Assembly: GCF_003337245.1 (NCBI RefSeq)
Contig: NZ_QPJE01000001.1
Span: 124,001 to 188,000, forward strand
From: Halanaerobium sp. MA284_MarDTE_T2
GTDB taxonomy: Bacteria > Bacillota > Halanaerobiia > Halanaerobiales > Halanaerobiaceae
Direction of reading: 5' to 3'
DNA length: 64,000 nt
Shown here: piece after piece, positions 1-9,821 of the stretch
How positions within the stretch are numbered: position 1 is the first letter of the stretch
How the letters are laid out: each line of letters opens with the position of its first letter
Translations under genes and position numbers: made by a program
The notes under the pieces: model-generated
Database searches by the model: none
The model's input: the letters and a program-made list of their open reading frames with translations, nothing else
What the model was told of the DNA's origin: nothing

Positions 1-1
1 C

Positions 2-1243
2 AGTGGTGGTGTCAAAATTAATAACTTCCTCCGCAAAGCAATTTATGCAATGCGTTTGAGAAATATGAAGCTAATTCTTTCGACTGATATTAATAATGAC
101 AGCCGTATTATGTACTACAGAAATATTAAAGAAAGAGTTCAGAAAGCTGCCCCATTTTTAAAATATGATAGTGACCCATATCTGGTCATAGATAAAGGGC
201 GTCTGTTCTGGATTTATGATGCCTATACAACAACTAATTCTTATCCTTATTCACAACCTTATAATAAGGGAGATAATTATATCAGAAATTCTGTTAAAGT
301 TGTTATAGATGCATATAATGGGGACATGGATTTTTATGTTATTGATGAAAAAGATCCGATAGCCAGGACTTATATGAAGATATTTGATGATCTTTTTACT
401 CCTGGAGAAGAAATGTCAGATTCATTAAGAAAACATCTTCGCTATCCCAAGGATCTTTTTAAAATACAAACAGAATTATATGGAACCTATCATATGAAGG
501 ATCCGGTTGTGTTTTATAATAAAGAGGATGTATGGAACATACCAAAGGAAACATATTCCAATACAGCAGTAAAAGTTGATCCATATTATATTATAAATAA
601 CCTGCCTGGAGAAGAAGATTCCGAATTTATATTAATGTCACCATTTACACCTGCCAATAAAAATAATATGGTGTCCTGGATGGCAGCTCGATCTGATGGT
701 GATAGATATGGGGATATTCTAGTATATAAATTTCCTAAAGATAATCTAATATATGGACCCACTCAGATAGAGTCCAGAATAGATCAGGAATCAGGAATTT
801 CACAGCTGCTTACTCTGTGGAGTCAAAGAGGGTCTCAGGTGATTAGAGGAAACCTTTTAGTTATTCCAATAGATCATAATATATTGTATGTAGAACCAAT
901 ATACCTGCAGGCTGAAACGAGCCGGCTGCCGGAGTTAAAGAGAATTGTAGCTGCATATAAAAATGATATTGTTATGCGGGAGTCTCTAGGAGCTGCATTT
1001 AGAGCTCTATTTGATGAAGATGAGCCAAAAATAGTTGGGCCAGGAGAAGAACCTGCAGCAGAAGATAAACTACAGGAAGATGAATCTGCTGTAATAAACA
1101 GTGTAGAATCACTTGCTGCTGAAGCAAACAGATTATTTAATGAGGCTCAAAATGCACTTAGAGAAGGAAATTTTTCCGAATATGGTAAACTGATAGATCA
1201 ATTAGGACAGATATTAAATCAATTGATTGAGACAGGAGAGTAA
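2..1243 (+). CDS. UPF0182 family membrane protein, C-terminal part (5' end outside window)
   Basis: The frame is open from base 2, so the start lies upstream of the window; about 413 codons are visible. The sequence matches the soluble C-terminal half of the UPF0182 family, which are large membrane proteins (usually about 900 residues) with several N-terminal membrane helices and unknown function. Family-like stretches include GGVKINNFLRKAIYAMRLRN at the left edge and a region around bases 640-760 (SPFTPANKNNMVSWMAARSD). The last 90 residues are Glu/Ala-rich and probably helical, as is usual for the family. No function can be assigned. yfmF follows after 9 bases and may be co-transcribed. Confidence 0.85.
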   Translation, partial: SGGVKINNFLRKAIYAMRLRNMKLILSTDINNDSRIMYYRNIKERVQKAAPFLKYDSDPYLVIDKGRLFWIYDAYTTTNSYPYSQPYNKGDNYIRNSVKVVIDAYNGDMDFYVIDEKDPIARTYMKIFDDLFTPGEEMSDSLRKHLRYPKDLFKIQTELYGTYHMKDPVVFYNKEDVWNIPKETYSNTAVKVDPYYIINNLPGEEDSEFILMSPFTPANKNNMVSWMAARSDGDRYGDILVYKFPKDNLIYGPTQIESRIDQESGISQLLTLWSQRGSQVIRGNLLVIPIDHNILYVEPIYLQAETSRLPELKRIVAAYKNDIVMRESLGAAFRALFDEDEPKIVGPGEEPAAEDKLQEDESAVINSVESLAAEANRLFNEAQNALREGNFSEYGKLIDQLGQILNQLIETGE

Positions 1244-1252
1244 TAATACATT

Positions 1253-2524
1253 ATGGATAATTTTAAATTCGAAAAAATAAAAAGCAAATACAGTATTCAC
1301 TATCTTGCAACTGATAAATTTAAAACTAATCTAATTCAAATATATTTTATGCTGCCTCTGACATCATGGTCAGAGGCAGCCATGAATGCATTAATACCGG
1401 CAGTATTAATAAGAGGCTCAAATAGATTTCCAGAAAGTCGAATAATAAAAACTGAGCTGAAAAAACTTTATGGAGCTGGTATTTCTTTTTCTGTATTAAA
1501 ACGGGGAGAAAATCAGCTGCTGAGATTTTCACTGGAATATGTTAATGAAAACTATCTGGATGAAAATATTAATTTAAGCCGAAAAAGTTTTGAGCTTTTG
1601 AGTGACTTGATTTTTAATCCTCTTCTTGAAGAAAAAAAATTTGTTGAAAAATATTACCTGCAGGAAAAGAAAAATCAAATAGAAAATATTAATAGTTTGA
1701 TCAATGATAAATACAATTATGCTGTAGAAAAATGTTTTCAAAACATGTGTAAAGATGAAAAATATGGAATATATAAGCTTGGAGATGTTAAATCTCTTAA
1801 AGAAAACAGCTGTGAAGAACTTTACAATCAATATAAAAAAATAAAAAGCAGTGCCAGAAGCAGTGTTTTTATGGTAGGAGACTTTAAAAAATCTTTTATT
1901 AGTAATGTTTTTGATGAAATAAAACTGCCTTCTACAGATGATATTATAGATAATTTTACTGATAAGACTGTACCGGAAAGAGAAGTACAGTATATTACTG
2001 AAGAAATGTCAGTAAATCAGGCTAAACTAACAGCCGGATTCAGAACCGGAATTACAAGGGATATGGAAGAATATTATGCTCTCTTAGTTGTCAACAGCCT
2101 GCTGGGAGGTTTTTCTCAGTCCAAATTGTTTCAGGAAGTAAGGGAAAAACGTTCTCTGGCATATTATATTAATTCCTTTATTGAATCAACCAAAGGTCTT
2201 ATGATGGTAAGCAGTGGAATAAACCCTGACAACTATGTGGAGGTCTTAAAATTAATTAAAGAACAGATTGCTGCAGTTGTAGCAGGTGATTTTACTGATA
2301 GAGAATTTCAATGGGCTAAAAAAAGTATTATTAATCGATTAAAACAGGATCTTGACAGCAGCAAATCATTAGCAGCACACTATTTGCTGAGTGTAATTAA
2401 TGATAAACCAGAATCAATAATATCTGAAATAAATAATATTAAAAAAGTTGGTAGAAATGATATAATGAGTACAGCAGAAAAAATTAAATTAGATACAGTA
2501 TATTTTTTAAGAAGTGAGGAATGA
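1253..2524 (+). CDS. yfmF: M16-family peptidase-like protein YfmF (no zinc motif)
   Basis: This 423-residue M16 (insulinase/pitrilysin) homologue lacks the inverted zinc motif HxxEH at the position where its partner has it, so it is presumably the non-catalytic half of a two-subunit peptidase. The C-terminal M16 domain is clear, with an R-E-K-R-S-L-A-Y-Y element around residues 296-305. It overlaps yfmH by four bases (ATGA), indicating translational coupling. In Bacillus the yfmF/yfmH pair has been linked to elongation factor P modification; whether that applies here is inference. An AGGAG sits 14 bases upstream of the ATG, which is rather far. Confidence 0.85.
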   Translation: MDNFKFEKIKSKYSIHYLATDKFKTNLIQIYFMLPLTSWSEAAMNALIPAVLIRGSNRFPESRIIKTELKKLYGAGISFSVLKRGENQLLRFSLEYVNENYLDENINLSRKSFELLSDLIFNPLLEEKKFVEKYYLQEKKNQIENINSLINDKYNYAVEKCFQNMCKDEKYGIYKLGDVKSLKENSCEELYNQYKKIKSSARSSVFMVGDFKKSFISNVFDEIKLPSTDDIIDNFTDKTVPEREVQYITEEMSVNQAKLTAGFRTGITRDMEEYYALLVVNSLLGGFSQSKLFQEVREKRSLAYYINSFIESTKGLMMVSSGINPDNYVEVLKLIKEQIAAVVAGDFTDREFQWAKKSIINRLKQDLDSSKSLAAHYLLSVINDKPESIISEINNIKKVGRNDIMSTAEKIKLDTVYFLRSEE

Positions 2525-3816
2525 TCAGTTTGGAAAAAGTATATGATAAAAAGATGAAAGAAATTTTAATAAAGGAAAAATTAGATAATGGACTTCATAT
2601 ATATATATTCAATAAAAAAGGATTTACAAAACAGTATGCAATGGTTTCAGTAGATTATGGTTCCAATGATATTGAATTTATAGATGTAGAAACAGGTGAA
2701 AAAGTTCGCACTCCGGAAGGGATTGCACATTTTTTGGAGCATCAACTTTTTGAAGATAAGGAAGCCAGCATTTTTGATAAATTTGCTGACTTAGGAGCTT
2801 CTGCCAATGCATATACCAGTTTTAACAGTACAAATTATCTTTTTTCCAGCACAGAGAACTTCAATAAAGCTTTAATCAATTTACTAAATTTTGTACAGAC
2901 ACCTTATTTTACAGATAAAAGTGTAAATAAAGAAAAAGGTATAATTATTCAGGAAATAAAGATGTATCAGGATGACCCCTACTGGCGTTCATTATTTAAT
3001 TTGCTTTCCGGACTTTACAGCACTCACCCGGTTAAAAATGATATTGCTGGAACTGTTGAAAGTGTCAGCAGTATATCTCCAGAAGATCTTTATTTATGTC
3101 ATAAGAACTTTTATCAGCCGGCAAATATGGATCTTATTTTAATTGGTGATCTTAATGAAGAAAAAATAATAAATCTTGTTAAAGAAAATCAACTGCAGAA
3201 ATCATTTTCAGATATTAAAACCCCAGTAAAAGTTATTCCAGAAGAAAGCAAAACTGTAAATAAAAAACATGTAGAAGAAGAAATGAATATTTCTCGTCCC
3301 CTTGTACAAATTGCTTTTAAAGACATAGAAACTCCTTCTACTCCAAAAGAAATTATTAAAAAAGAATATGCTGTTAATATACTGCTGGACATTTTATTTT
3401 CTCGAAGCAGTGTGAGATATAATAAATTTTATGAAAAAGGAATAATAGACAGCAGTTTTTCTAGTACATATATTCGCAAAGAAGATTATGGATATATACA
3501 CTTATATGGTGAGAGCAGAGAAACGGGCAGAATGATTTCAGCTATTCTTGAATCTTTAAAGGAGATAGAAAAGTCAGAAATACATGAAGGCTTTATGAGA
3601 ATAAAGAAAAAATATCTGGGAAATTATATAAAAATGTTTAATAATTTCAGCAGCCTTGCGGCGGAATTTATAAATTATAGAAGGCTTGGTATTGACATAT
3701 TCTCTCTTATGAAAATTATTGATGAAATAAAAATAGAAGAATTATATGGATATGCGGATATATTGTTTAACGAAGATCTTATGGTGGAATCAATTGTAAA
3801 AAATAAACAGGATTGA
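2521..3816 (+). CDS. yfmH: M16-family zinc peptidase YfmH
   Basis: This 431-residue M16 metallopeptidase carries the intact inverted zinc motif HFLEH near residue 80 and a downstream conserved Glu region (EKGIIIQEIKMYQDD). It is the catalytic partner expected for the zinc-motif-less YfmF immediately upstream. The ATG overlaps the yfmF stop codon, but the GAGG ribosome site lies only one base before it. A TTG at 2530, 10 bases from that site, is a reasonable alternative start. No signal peptide is visible, so the pair is probably cytoplasmic. The next gene begins 77 bases downstream. Confidence 0.87.
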   Translation: MISLEKVYDKKMKEILIKEKLDNGLHIYIFNKKGFTKQYAMVSVDYGSNDIEFIDVETGEKVRTPEGIAHFLEHQLFEDKEASIFDKFADLGASANAYTSFNSTNYLFSSTENFNKALINLLNFVQTPYFTDKSVNKEKGIIIQEIKMYQDDPYWRSLFNLLSGLYSTHPVKNDIAGTVESVSSISPEDLYLCHKNFYQPANMDLILIGDLNEEKIINLVKENQLQKSFSDIKTPVKVIPEESKTVNKKHVEEEMNISRPLVQIAFKDIETPSTPKEIIKKEYAVNILLDILFSRSSVRYNKFYEKGIIDSSFSSTYIRKEDYGYIHLYGESRETGRMISAILESLKEIEKSEIHEGFMRIKKKYLGNYIKMFNNFSSLAAEFINYRRLGIDIFSLMKIIDEIKIEELYGYADILFNEDLMVESIVKNKQD

Positions 3817-3893
3817 TCTTATGCACTTTAAATTTTATAATTTTATATTATGGCTATAAATAAAAGGCAGTTTAAATTAAGGGAAGTATTTTT

Positions 3894-4982
3894 ATGCTCA
3901 AAAAATCTAAAATTAAGGAACTTGCCAAAAAAGCAGGTTTTGATATATGCAGAATTACAGATAAAATTGAATTTGCTGTCGAAAAAAATATACTAAAGAA
4001 AAGGGAAAAACGTGGATATTGGCCTTCTCCTTTTTTTAATAAAGATATTAACAAAGTTTGTGATATTAAACAAATATTTTCCGATGCAGAAACTGCCGTT
4101 GTACTTGCAGTATCCTATCAGCAAAAAGCAGACAATAATCCCTATTTATCAAAATATATTGGGAAAAATGACTATCACATATATATTTACAATATGTTGG
4201 AAAATTTAATTAAAATGCTGCAGAAAGAAGCTGAAAAACCATTTAAATTTCAAAAATTTGTTGATACAGCTCCTTTTATGGAAAGAGCTCTTGCCAGAAA
4301 TGCAGGAGTCGGTTTTACCGGAAAAAATTCTTTTATCATTAATCCAGAATATGGTTCATTTATATTTTTGGCTGAAATAATGCTAAATTTAAAAATAGAA
4401 CCGGACAAAAAATTAAATATAGACTGTGGAAGCTGCAGAAAGTGTATAGACAGCTGTCCAGCAGAAGCTATAATAAAACCTTATCTGACTGATTTCAGTA
4501 GATGTATAAGCTATCTGACTCAAAAGAGAGGTATTTTAACTTTAAAAGAAAGAAAAATAATTGGCAAAAATATATGGGGATGTGATGTATGTCAGGAAGT
4601 ATGTCCTTATAATAAAAATGTTAAACATAGTAGACATCCAGAATTAAAACTGGATAAATTATTTGTTATTGAATATTTTATAAATATTGATAGGAAACAT
4701 CCTCCTTTAGAATTAAAGGAAATGGCTTTATCCTGGCGGGGTTTCCGTATTTTACAGCGTAATGCAATTATAGCCGCTGCTAATTCAAGAGCTGAAAAAT
4801 ATTTTACTATAATAAAAAATAAATTGGAAGACAGATCACCGATAATTAGATTTTATGCAGTCTGGGCACTAATGGAAATTAATGAAAGCAAGGCATATAA
4901 AATTTTAGAAGAACTTCTGTATATAGAAGACAGCAAAGTGGTAAAAGCCGAAATAAAACGGCTGTTAAATGATAATTATTAG
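3894..4982 (+). CDS. queG: Epoxyqueuosine reductase QueG
   Basis: QueG reduces epoxyqueuosine to queuosine in tRNA, the last step of the pathway, using cobalamin and two [4Fe-4S] clusters. The 362-residue protein shows both cluster motifs, CGSCRKCIDSC near residue 179 and CDVCQEVCPYN near residue 229. It also has the family N-terminal region with TAPFMERALARNAGVGFTGK and a C-terminal HEAT-like helical segment (residues about 285-360). A GGGAAG ribosome site precedes the ATG. No other queuosine genes are in this window. Confidence 0.93.
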   Translation: MLKKSKIKELAKKAGFDICRITDKIEFAVEKNILKKREKRGYWPSPFFNKDINKVCDIKQIFSDAETAVVLAVSYQQKADNNPYLSKYIGKNDYHIYIYNMLENLIKMLQKEAEKPFKFQKFVDTAPFMERALARNAGVGFTGKNSFIINPEYGSFIFLAEIMLNLKIEPDKKLNIDCGSCRKCIDSCPAEAIIKPYLTDFSRCISYLTQKRGILTLKERKIIGKNIWGCDVCQEVCPYNKNVKHSRHPELKLDKLFVIEYFINIDRKHPPLELKEMALSWRGFRILQRNAIIAAANSRAEKYFTIIKNKLEDRSPIIRFYAVWALMEINESKAYKILEELLYIEDSKVVKAEIKRLLNDNY

Positions 4983-5101
4983 ATTTTCAGCAGATCAAAC
5001 TTTAGACATTTTTAAAGGGAATTTGTTTATATTATATCTGCTTTAAAAATTGAGTAGTAATAAATTCAGCAGTATATGAAATACAGGGAGGAATATTTTT
5101 G

Positions 5102-6745
5102 ATGGAAATAAAAATGTGTGATGAAACTTTGGAGTTTTATTCACCGGTTACAGTAGAAAATATTATAGAAAATAGCTCAGTTAAAAAAAAGAAAAATGTT
5201 ATGGCGGCAGTTATAGCTAATCAGGTTTATGATTTAAATGAAATAATAACTGATGATACAGAGATAACTCCTATTTTTATAAATTCTGAGCTTGGAAATC
5301 GAATTTACAGGAGAAGTCTTTTTTTAGTTCTGGCAAAAGCAGTATATGAGCTGTTTCCAGAAGCTATTTTAAACATTGAAATTTCTCTGAGCAATGGTAT
5401 ATACTGTGAACTAAAAAAAGAAAAAAATATAAGCAAAAAAGATATATATGATATTAAAAGTAAGATGAAAGAAATTATTGAAGCAGATTTAAAAATTATT
5501 AAAAAAGAATTTTCTCAGGCAGAACTTTTGAAAATATATGAAAATCAGAACTGCGATTTTCGAAAAAAACTTATAAAAGAGAGAGATAAAGACCTGTATA
5601 AAGTTTATGAATTAGATGGATATTATGATTATTTTTATTATAATATGGTGCCTTCAACAGGATATTTAAATGAATTTGATCTGCACCTGCGTATACCTGG
5701 GTTTATCCTTTTATTTCCTAAATTTTTTGAAGAAAAGATTGTACCACCTTTTAAAGAACAGCCAAAACTGGCAAAAGTTTATTTGGAGTACGAGAAACTT
5801 GGAGAAATTTTAGATGTTAATAATGTTGTTGATTTAAATCAGGTTGTAGCAGATAAAGAATATGGTGAGCTAATAAGGATAGCAGAAGGACTGCATGAAA
5901 AGAATATAGCAAAAATTGCTGATCAGATTAAAGGGGGTATGCCGAGGAATAAAATTATTTTAATTGCAGGTCCTTCAGCTTCTGGAAAAACAACTTTTAC
6001 ACACAGACTTTCAACACAGCTTAGAATAAATGGATTAAGGCCTGTACAAATATCTGTTGATGATTATTTTGTCAATAGAGATGAAACTCCTCGTCATAAA
6101 GATGGAAGTTATAATTTTGAATCTATAAATGCTATTGATCTTGAATTATTTAATAATCATCTTCTACAGCTTATCCAAGGCAAAAAGATAGAACTTCCTG
6201 TGTTTAATTTTGAGAAAGGTATTAGAGAAAAAAGTGGGAAGTTTTTGTTTTTAAAAGAAGACCAGCCGATTTTAATAGAAGGGATACACGGTCTTAATGA
6301 CAGGATGACTGAAACTATTCCCCAGGATCTAAAATTTAAGATTTATGTAAGTGCTTTAACACAGATAAATATAGACTGTCATAATAGAATACCTACTACA
6401 GATACGCGTTTAATAAGAAGAATTGTCAGAGATAATCAGTACAGAGGCCAAACTGCTTCCGGCACTTTAGAATTATGGACATCTGTAAGAAAGGGTGAAG
6501 AAAAAAATATCTTTCCTTTTCAGGAAAATGCTGATGTAATGTTTAACTCTGCTTTAATATATGAGCTGTCAGTATTAAAAAATTATGTAGAGCCACTGCT
6601 GAAACAGATTGATAGAACAGATAAAAATTACTTTCAGGCACAGCGGCTCCTGAAAATATTGGGCAGTTTTAAAGCAATTCCGGATAATGAAATACCGCTG
6701 ACATCTATTTTAAGAGAATTTATTGGTGGCAGTGTGTTCAGATAA
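5102..6745 (+). CDS. Nucleoside kinase, uridine kinase-like with N-terminal TGS/ThrRS-like region
   Basis: The C-terminal half is a P-loop kinase of the uridine kinase/phosphoribulokinase type, with Walker A GPSASGKTTFTH and the following VDDYF segment. The N-terminal half resembles the TGS and second additional domains of threonyl-tRNA synthetase, the arrangement of the long (about 550 residue) bacterial nucleoside kinases. The exact substrate is unknown. The ribosome site AGGGAGG (5085-5091) serves either the ATG at 5102 or a TTG at 5099. The 3' end overlaps the convergent nucleotidase gene by 36 bases, so two nucleotide-metabolism genes share their termini. Confidence 0.85.
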   Translation: MEIKMCDETLEFYSPVTVENIIENSSVKKKKNVMAAVIANQVYDLNEIITDDTEITPIFINSELGNRIYRRSLFLVLAKAVYELFPEAILNIEISLSNGIYCELKKEKNISKKDIYDIKSKMKEIIEADLKIIKKEFSQAELLKIYENQNCDFRKKLIKERDKDLYKVYELDGYYDYFYYNMVPSTGYLNEFDLHLRIPGFILLFPKFFEEKIVPPFKEQPKLAKVYLEYEKLGEILDVNNVVDLNQVVADKEYGELIRIAEGLHEKNIAKIADQIKGGMPRNKIILIAGPSASGKTTFTHRLSTQLRINGLRPVQISVDDYFVNRDETPRHKDGSYNFESINAIDLELFNNHLLQLIQGKKIELPVFNFEKGIREKSGKFLFLKEDQPILIEGIHGLNDRMTETIPQDLKFKIYVSALTQINIDCHNRIPTTDTRLIRRIVRDNQYRGQTASGTLELWTSVRKGEEKNIFPFQENADVMFNSALIYELSVLKNYVEPLLKQIDRTDKNYFQAQRLLKILGSFKAIPDNEIPLTSILREFIGGSVFR

Positions 6746-7309
6746 AATTGTATACAGCTGCCTTTTTATATCCTGCCAGCTGTCAGCTCTGTATATGAGA
6801 TTATTTTTTTCAATATCTTTATTGTGATATTTGCTGACCAGAATAACAGGGATATTTTTTTTAGAAATTGCTAGAGCATTAAATTTATTATCTTCAATAA
6901 ATAGCTTTAATTTTAGTTTTTCAGCCAGAGGGGCTTTGTTGTCTTCATGGTAAAGTTTGTCATAGGGTATATCATATTTTTTAAGCCAATTTTTGGTTAA
7001 AGTATTGTATTTACTGTGTCTAGCAGTAATCAATATAAGTGTAAAATCTCTTTCTTTTAATTCTTCTAAAGTTTCTTTAGCACCTTCTGCTGGGGTTGCT
7101 TGTCTATAAATATTTTCCAGCTCTTTTTTTAAAAAAAGATTTAATTCTTCAGTATTTAAACCAAAAGCCTCAGCAAGATTATAAGTATTTTTGCGCAAGT
7201 TTATATTTCGACCAAAAAATTCAGTCATTTTCTGCTGCCAGATACTGTTGTTTTTCGGACCTTCTTCAGTCAGTACACCGTCTATATCTATACCAAGTTT
7301 ATTGTGCAT
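6710..7309 (-). CDS. HAD-superfamily 5'-nucleotidase (NT5C/YqfW-like)
   Basis: This 199-residue HAD hydrolase has the nucleophile motif GIDIDGVLTE at residues 6-15, a motif II-type LILITARHS near residue 92 and an acidic motif (LFIEDN) near residue 136. The size and the LITARHS segment suit the cytosolic 5'(3')-deoxyribonucleotidase-like group, which removes phosphate from nucleoside monophosphates; the specific substrate is inferred. A GGGAGG ribosome site lies 5-6 bases before the ATG. The coding region ends inside the 3' end of the convergent nucleoside kinase gene. Confidence 0.75.
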   Translation of the reverse strand: MHNKLGIDIDGVLTEEGPKNNSIWQQKMTEFFGRNINLRKNTYNLAEAFGLNTEELNLFLKKELENIYRQATPAEGAKETLEELKERDFTLILITARHSKYNTLTKNWLKKYDIPYDKLYHEDNKAPLAEKLKLKLFIEDNKFNALAISKKNIPVILVSKYHNKDIEKNNLIYRADSWQDIKRQLYTILSEHTATNKFS

Positions 7310-7410
7310 TTTTTACCTCCCGTGTGCTATTATCTACTTGCTTTTATTTTAGATAATATGTTATCATTTTTTTAACGATAAGTCCAACAATAAAAGGGGG
7401 AAACACATAA

Positions 7411-8046
7411 TTGGAGAAAAAAACAAAAGAAATTGTTAATCTTCTTTCACTAAATTATCCAAATCCAACTACAGCATTAAATTTTTCCACACCCTTTGAA
7501 CTTCTTATTGCTACTATATTGTCAGCTCAGACAACAGATGTTCAAGTAAATAAGGTTACAAAAGAACTTTTTAAAACTCACTCCCGACCAGAAGATTTTG
7601 CAGAAATGGACCCTAAAGAGCTGGAAGAGAAAATAAAGAGTATAGGATTGTTCCGAAATAAAGCGAAATTTATTGTCAAAACCAGTGAAATGATTTTAAA
7701 AAATTATGATGGAAAGGTACCAGAAGAAAGAAAAGAACTGGTAAAACTTTCCGGAGTCGGCAGAAAAACTGCCAATGTTGTGCTGGCCAATGCTTTTAAT
7801 AAACCTGCCTTTCCTGTGGATACACATGTTTTTAGAGTTTCAGCCAGGCTGGGACTTGCTGATGGGAAAAATGTGCAAAAAACTGAAGAAAAGCTGACTA
7901 AAAAAGTAGACAAAAAATACTGGATTGATCTCCACCACTGGCTTATTAATCATGGACGTGCTGTGTGTAAAGCTCAAAATCCAGACTGTGAAAACTGTTT
8001 TTTAAGTCATTTATGTAAATACTATAAAAATAAAAAAGGAGAATAA
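7411..8046 (+). CDS. nth: Endonuclease III (DNA glycosylase/AP lyase)
   Basis: Base-excision repair enzyme that removes oxidised pyrimidines and cuts the abasic site. The 211-residue protein has the helix-hairpin-helix LSGVGRKTANVVL with the catalytic Lys, followed by PVDTHVFRVSARLGL containing the catalytic Asp. It ends with the [4Fe-4S] loop C-X6-C-X2-C-X5-C (CKAQNPDCENCFLSHLC). The start is TTG, with AAAGGGGG about 10 bases upstream. It begins a tightly spaced + strand series with the PPC-domain, phoH and SpoIID genes. Confidence 0.95.
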   Translation: MEKKTKEIVNLLSLNYPNPTTALNFSTPFELLIATILSAQTTDVQVNKVTKELFKTHSRPEDFAEMDPKELEEKIKSIGLFRNKAKFIVKTSEMILKNYDGKVPEERKELVKLSGVGRKTANVVLANAFNKPAFPVDTHVFRVSARLGLADGKNVQKTEEKLTKKVDKKYWIDLHHWLINHGRAVCKAQNPDCENCFLSHLCKYYKNKKGE

Positions 8047-8048
8047 TT

Positions 8049-8465
8049 ATGAAACAATACAGTGTAAAAAAGGTTTTTTTAGGGAGACTTCAAAAAGGTG
8101 ATGATCTTCTCAAAGAAATAACTGCATTTGTTAAGGAAAAAAATATTGAAACAGGTTTTATTAATGTGATAGGAGCCGCCACTAAAGCCGTTTTTGGCTA
8201 TTATGATATGCAGAAAGAAGAATATGAGTTCATTACCAGAAAGGGAGAATTTGAGATACTTAATGTTAGTGGTAATGTGTCAATAAAAGATGGCGAACCA
8301 ATGGTACATGCTCATATTTTATTTGCTGATGATAAGGGAAACACTTTTGGAGGTCATCTTGCAGAAGGAACTAAAATTTTTGCCGCTGAATTATATATTC
8401 AGGAACTTGAGGGTGAAGCTCTTGTGAGAGAATTTGATAAGGAGACAGGACTTACGCTTTGGTAA
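8049..8465 (+). CDS. PPC/DUF296-domain protein
   Basis: This 138-residue protein consists of a single PPC domain (plants and prokaryotes conserved, formerly DUF296). Visible features are TGFINVIGAATKAVFGYYD in the first half and GEPMVHAHILFADDKG followed by GGHL, giving the histidine-rich segment seen in the family. In plants the domain occurs next to AT-hook DNA-binding motifs; stand-alone bacterial forms have no settled function. It begins 3 bases after nth and ends 24 bases before phoH, which argues for co-transcription but does not show a role in repair. Confidence 0.85.
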   Translation: MKQYSVKKVFLGRLQKGDDLLKEITAFVKEKNIETGFINVIGAATKAVFGYYDMQKEEYEFITRKGEFEILNVSGNVSIKDGEPMVHAHILFADDKGNTFGGHLAEGTKIFAAELYIQELEGEALVREFDKETGLTLW

Positions 8466-8489
8466 ATATGAATCAGAGAAGGGGATAAT

Positions 8490-9806
8490 ATGAAAAAAAT
8501 ATTTGTGTTAGATACAAATGTACTATTAAATAATCCGCGAGCATTATTTTCTTTTGAAGATAATGATATAATTATACCACTGGCTGTTGTGGAAGAAATA
8601 GATAATTTAAAAAGCAATAATTCAGTTCTCGGCTATAATGCCAGAGAAACTTCCCGACTGCTAGAAGAGATTAGAACAGAGGGAAGACTTGATAAAGGTG
8701 TTAAATTAAAAGAAGGTGGGATTTTACGTATAGTTATAAATGGAAAAGATCTGCGCATCCCTAAAGGGTTAAGTGCCAGCAAAATGGATAATAGAATTAT
8801 TTCCACAGCACTGCATATACAGGAAGATAATCCTGATCTGAAGGTGGTATTAATTTCAGATGATATAAACTTAAGATTAATTGCTGATGCGTTTGGTCTA
8901 AAAGCTGAAGAGCACAGCTCAACAAAGCTATCAGATGAACAAATTTATACTGGTTTTAAAGAAATTCAGGTTCTTTCTTCAGTAATTGATAAGTTTTATT
9001 CTGAAGAAGAAATTAGTCTGGAAGACTTAAATTTGGATGAAAAGCTGGATATGTTTCCAAATGAATTTCTACAGCTTACAGCTTCAGATCAGAACAAAAA
9101 AACTGCTCTGGCCTGTTATAATGGAACTAAATTAAAAAAGCTAAAATATAATAGAAGTACTCCTGCTAAAATTAGTCCCCGAAACAGAGAACAGCAGCTG
9201 GCTGTTGAGCTTTTGTTAAATGATGATATAAAACTGGTTACTTTATCAGGAAAAGCAGGAACAGGTAAAACTCTGCTTGCAGTTGCAGCTGGTTTAAGTA
9301 AGGTAGTTGATGAAAACAAATACAGCAAACTACTTGTGGCCCGGCCTATTATGCCCATGGGAAAAGATCTGGGATATCTTCCTGGAGAAAAAGAAGAAAA
9401 ACTTTCACCATGGATGCAGCCTATATTTGACAATTTAGATTTTATAGTTCACAGAAATAAAAGTGATAAATATATATATCAAAAGCTTTTAAACTCCGGT
9501 TTGATTCAGATAGAAGCTTTAACCTATATTCGAGGAAGATCTGTTCCTGATCAGTTTTTAATTGTTGATGAGGCACAAAATTTATCTCTACATGAGGTTA
9601 AGACAATAGTGACAAGAGCCGGAGTAAATACAAAAATAGTGTTTACTGGTGATCCATTTCAAATCGATAATCCATATTTGAATCTTCATAAAAATGGTTT
9701 AAATTATCTTGCACATAAATTTCATAAAGAAAAAATTGCCGGACATGTTATGTTAAAACAGGGTGAAAGATCTGAACTTGCCAGAATTGCCAGTGAATTG
9801 CTTTAA
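8490..9806 (+). CDS. PIN-PhoH family ATPase/ribonuclease (YlaK-like)
   Basis: Two domains are clear. Residues 1-130 form a PIN nuclease-like domain starting FVLDTNVLLNN with its conserved acidic residues. The C-terminal half is a PhoH ATPase with Walker A GKAGTGKTLLA and Walker B FLIVDEAQN. Proteins of this PhoH2 type are proposed RNA helicase-nucleases, and the Bacillus homologue is YlaK. The length of 438 residues is normal. It has a good ribosome site (gaaggggat) and is followed 15 bases later by the SpoIID gene. Confidence 0.9.
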   Translation: MKKIFVLDTNVLLNNPRALFSFEDNDIIIPLAVVEEIDNLKSNNSVLGYNARETSRLLEEIRTEGRLDKGVKLKEGGILRIVINGKDLRIPKGLSASKMDNRIISTALHIQEDNPDLKVVLISDDINLRLIADAFGLKAEEHSSTKLSDEQIYTGFKEIQVLSSVIDKFYSEEEISLEDLNLDEKLDMFPNEFLQLTASDQNKKTALACYNGTKLKKLKYNRSTPAKISPRNREQQLAVELLLNDDIKLVTLSGKAGTGKTLLAVAAGLSKVVDENKYSKLLVARPIMPMGKDLGYLPGEKEEKLSPWMQPIFDNLDFIVHRNKSDKYIYQKLLNSGLIQIEALTYIRGRSVPDQFLIVDEAQNLSLHEVKTIVTRAGVNTKIVFTGDPFQIDNPYLNLHKNGLNYLAHKFHKEKIAGHVMLKQGERSELARIASELL

Positions 9807-9821
9807 TGTGGGAGAAAGGTT

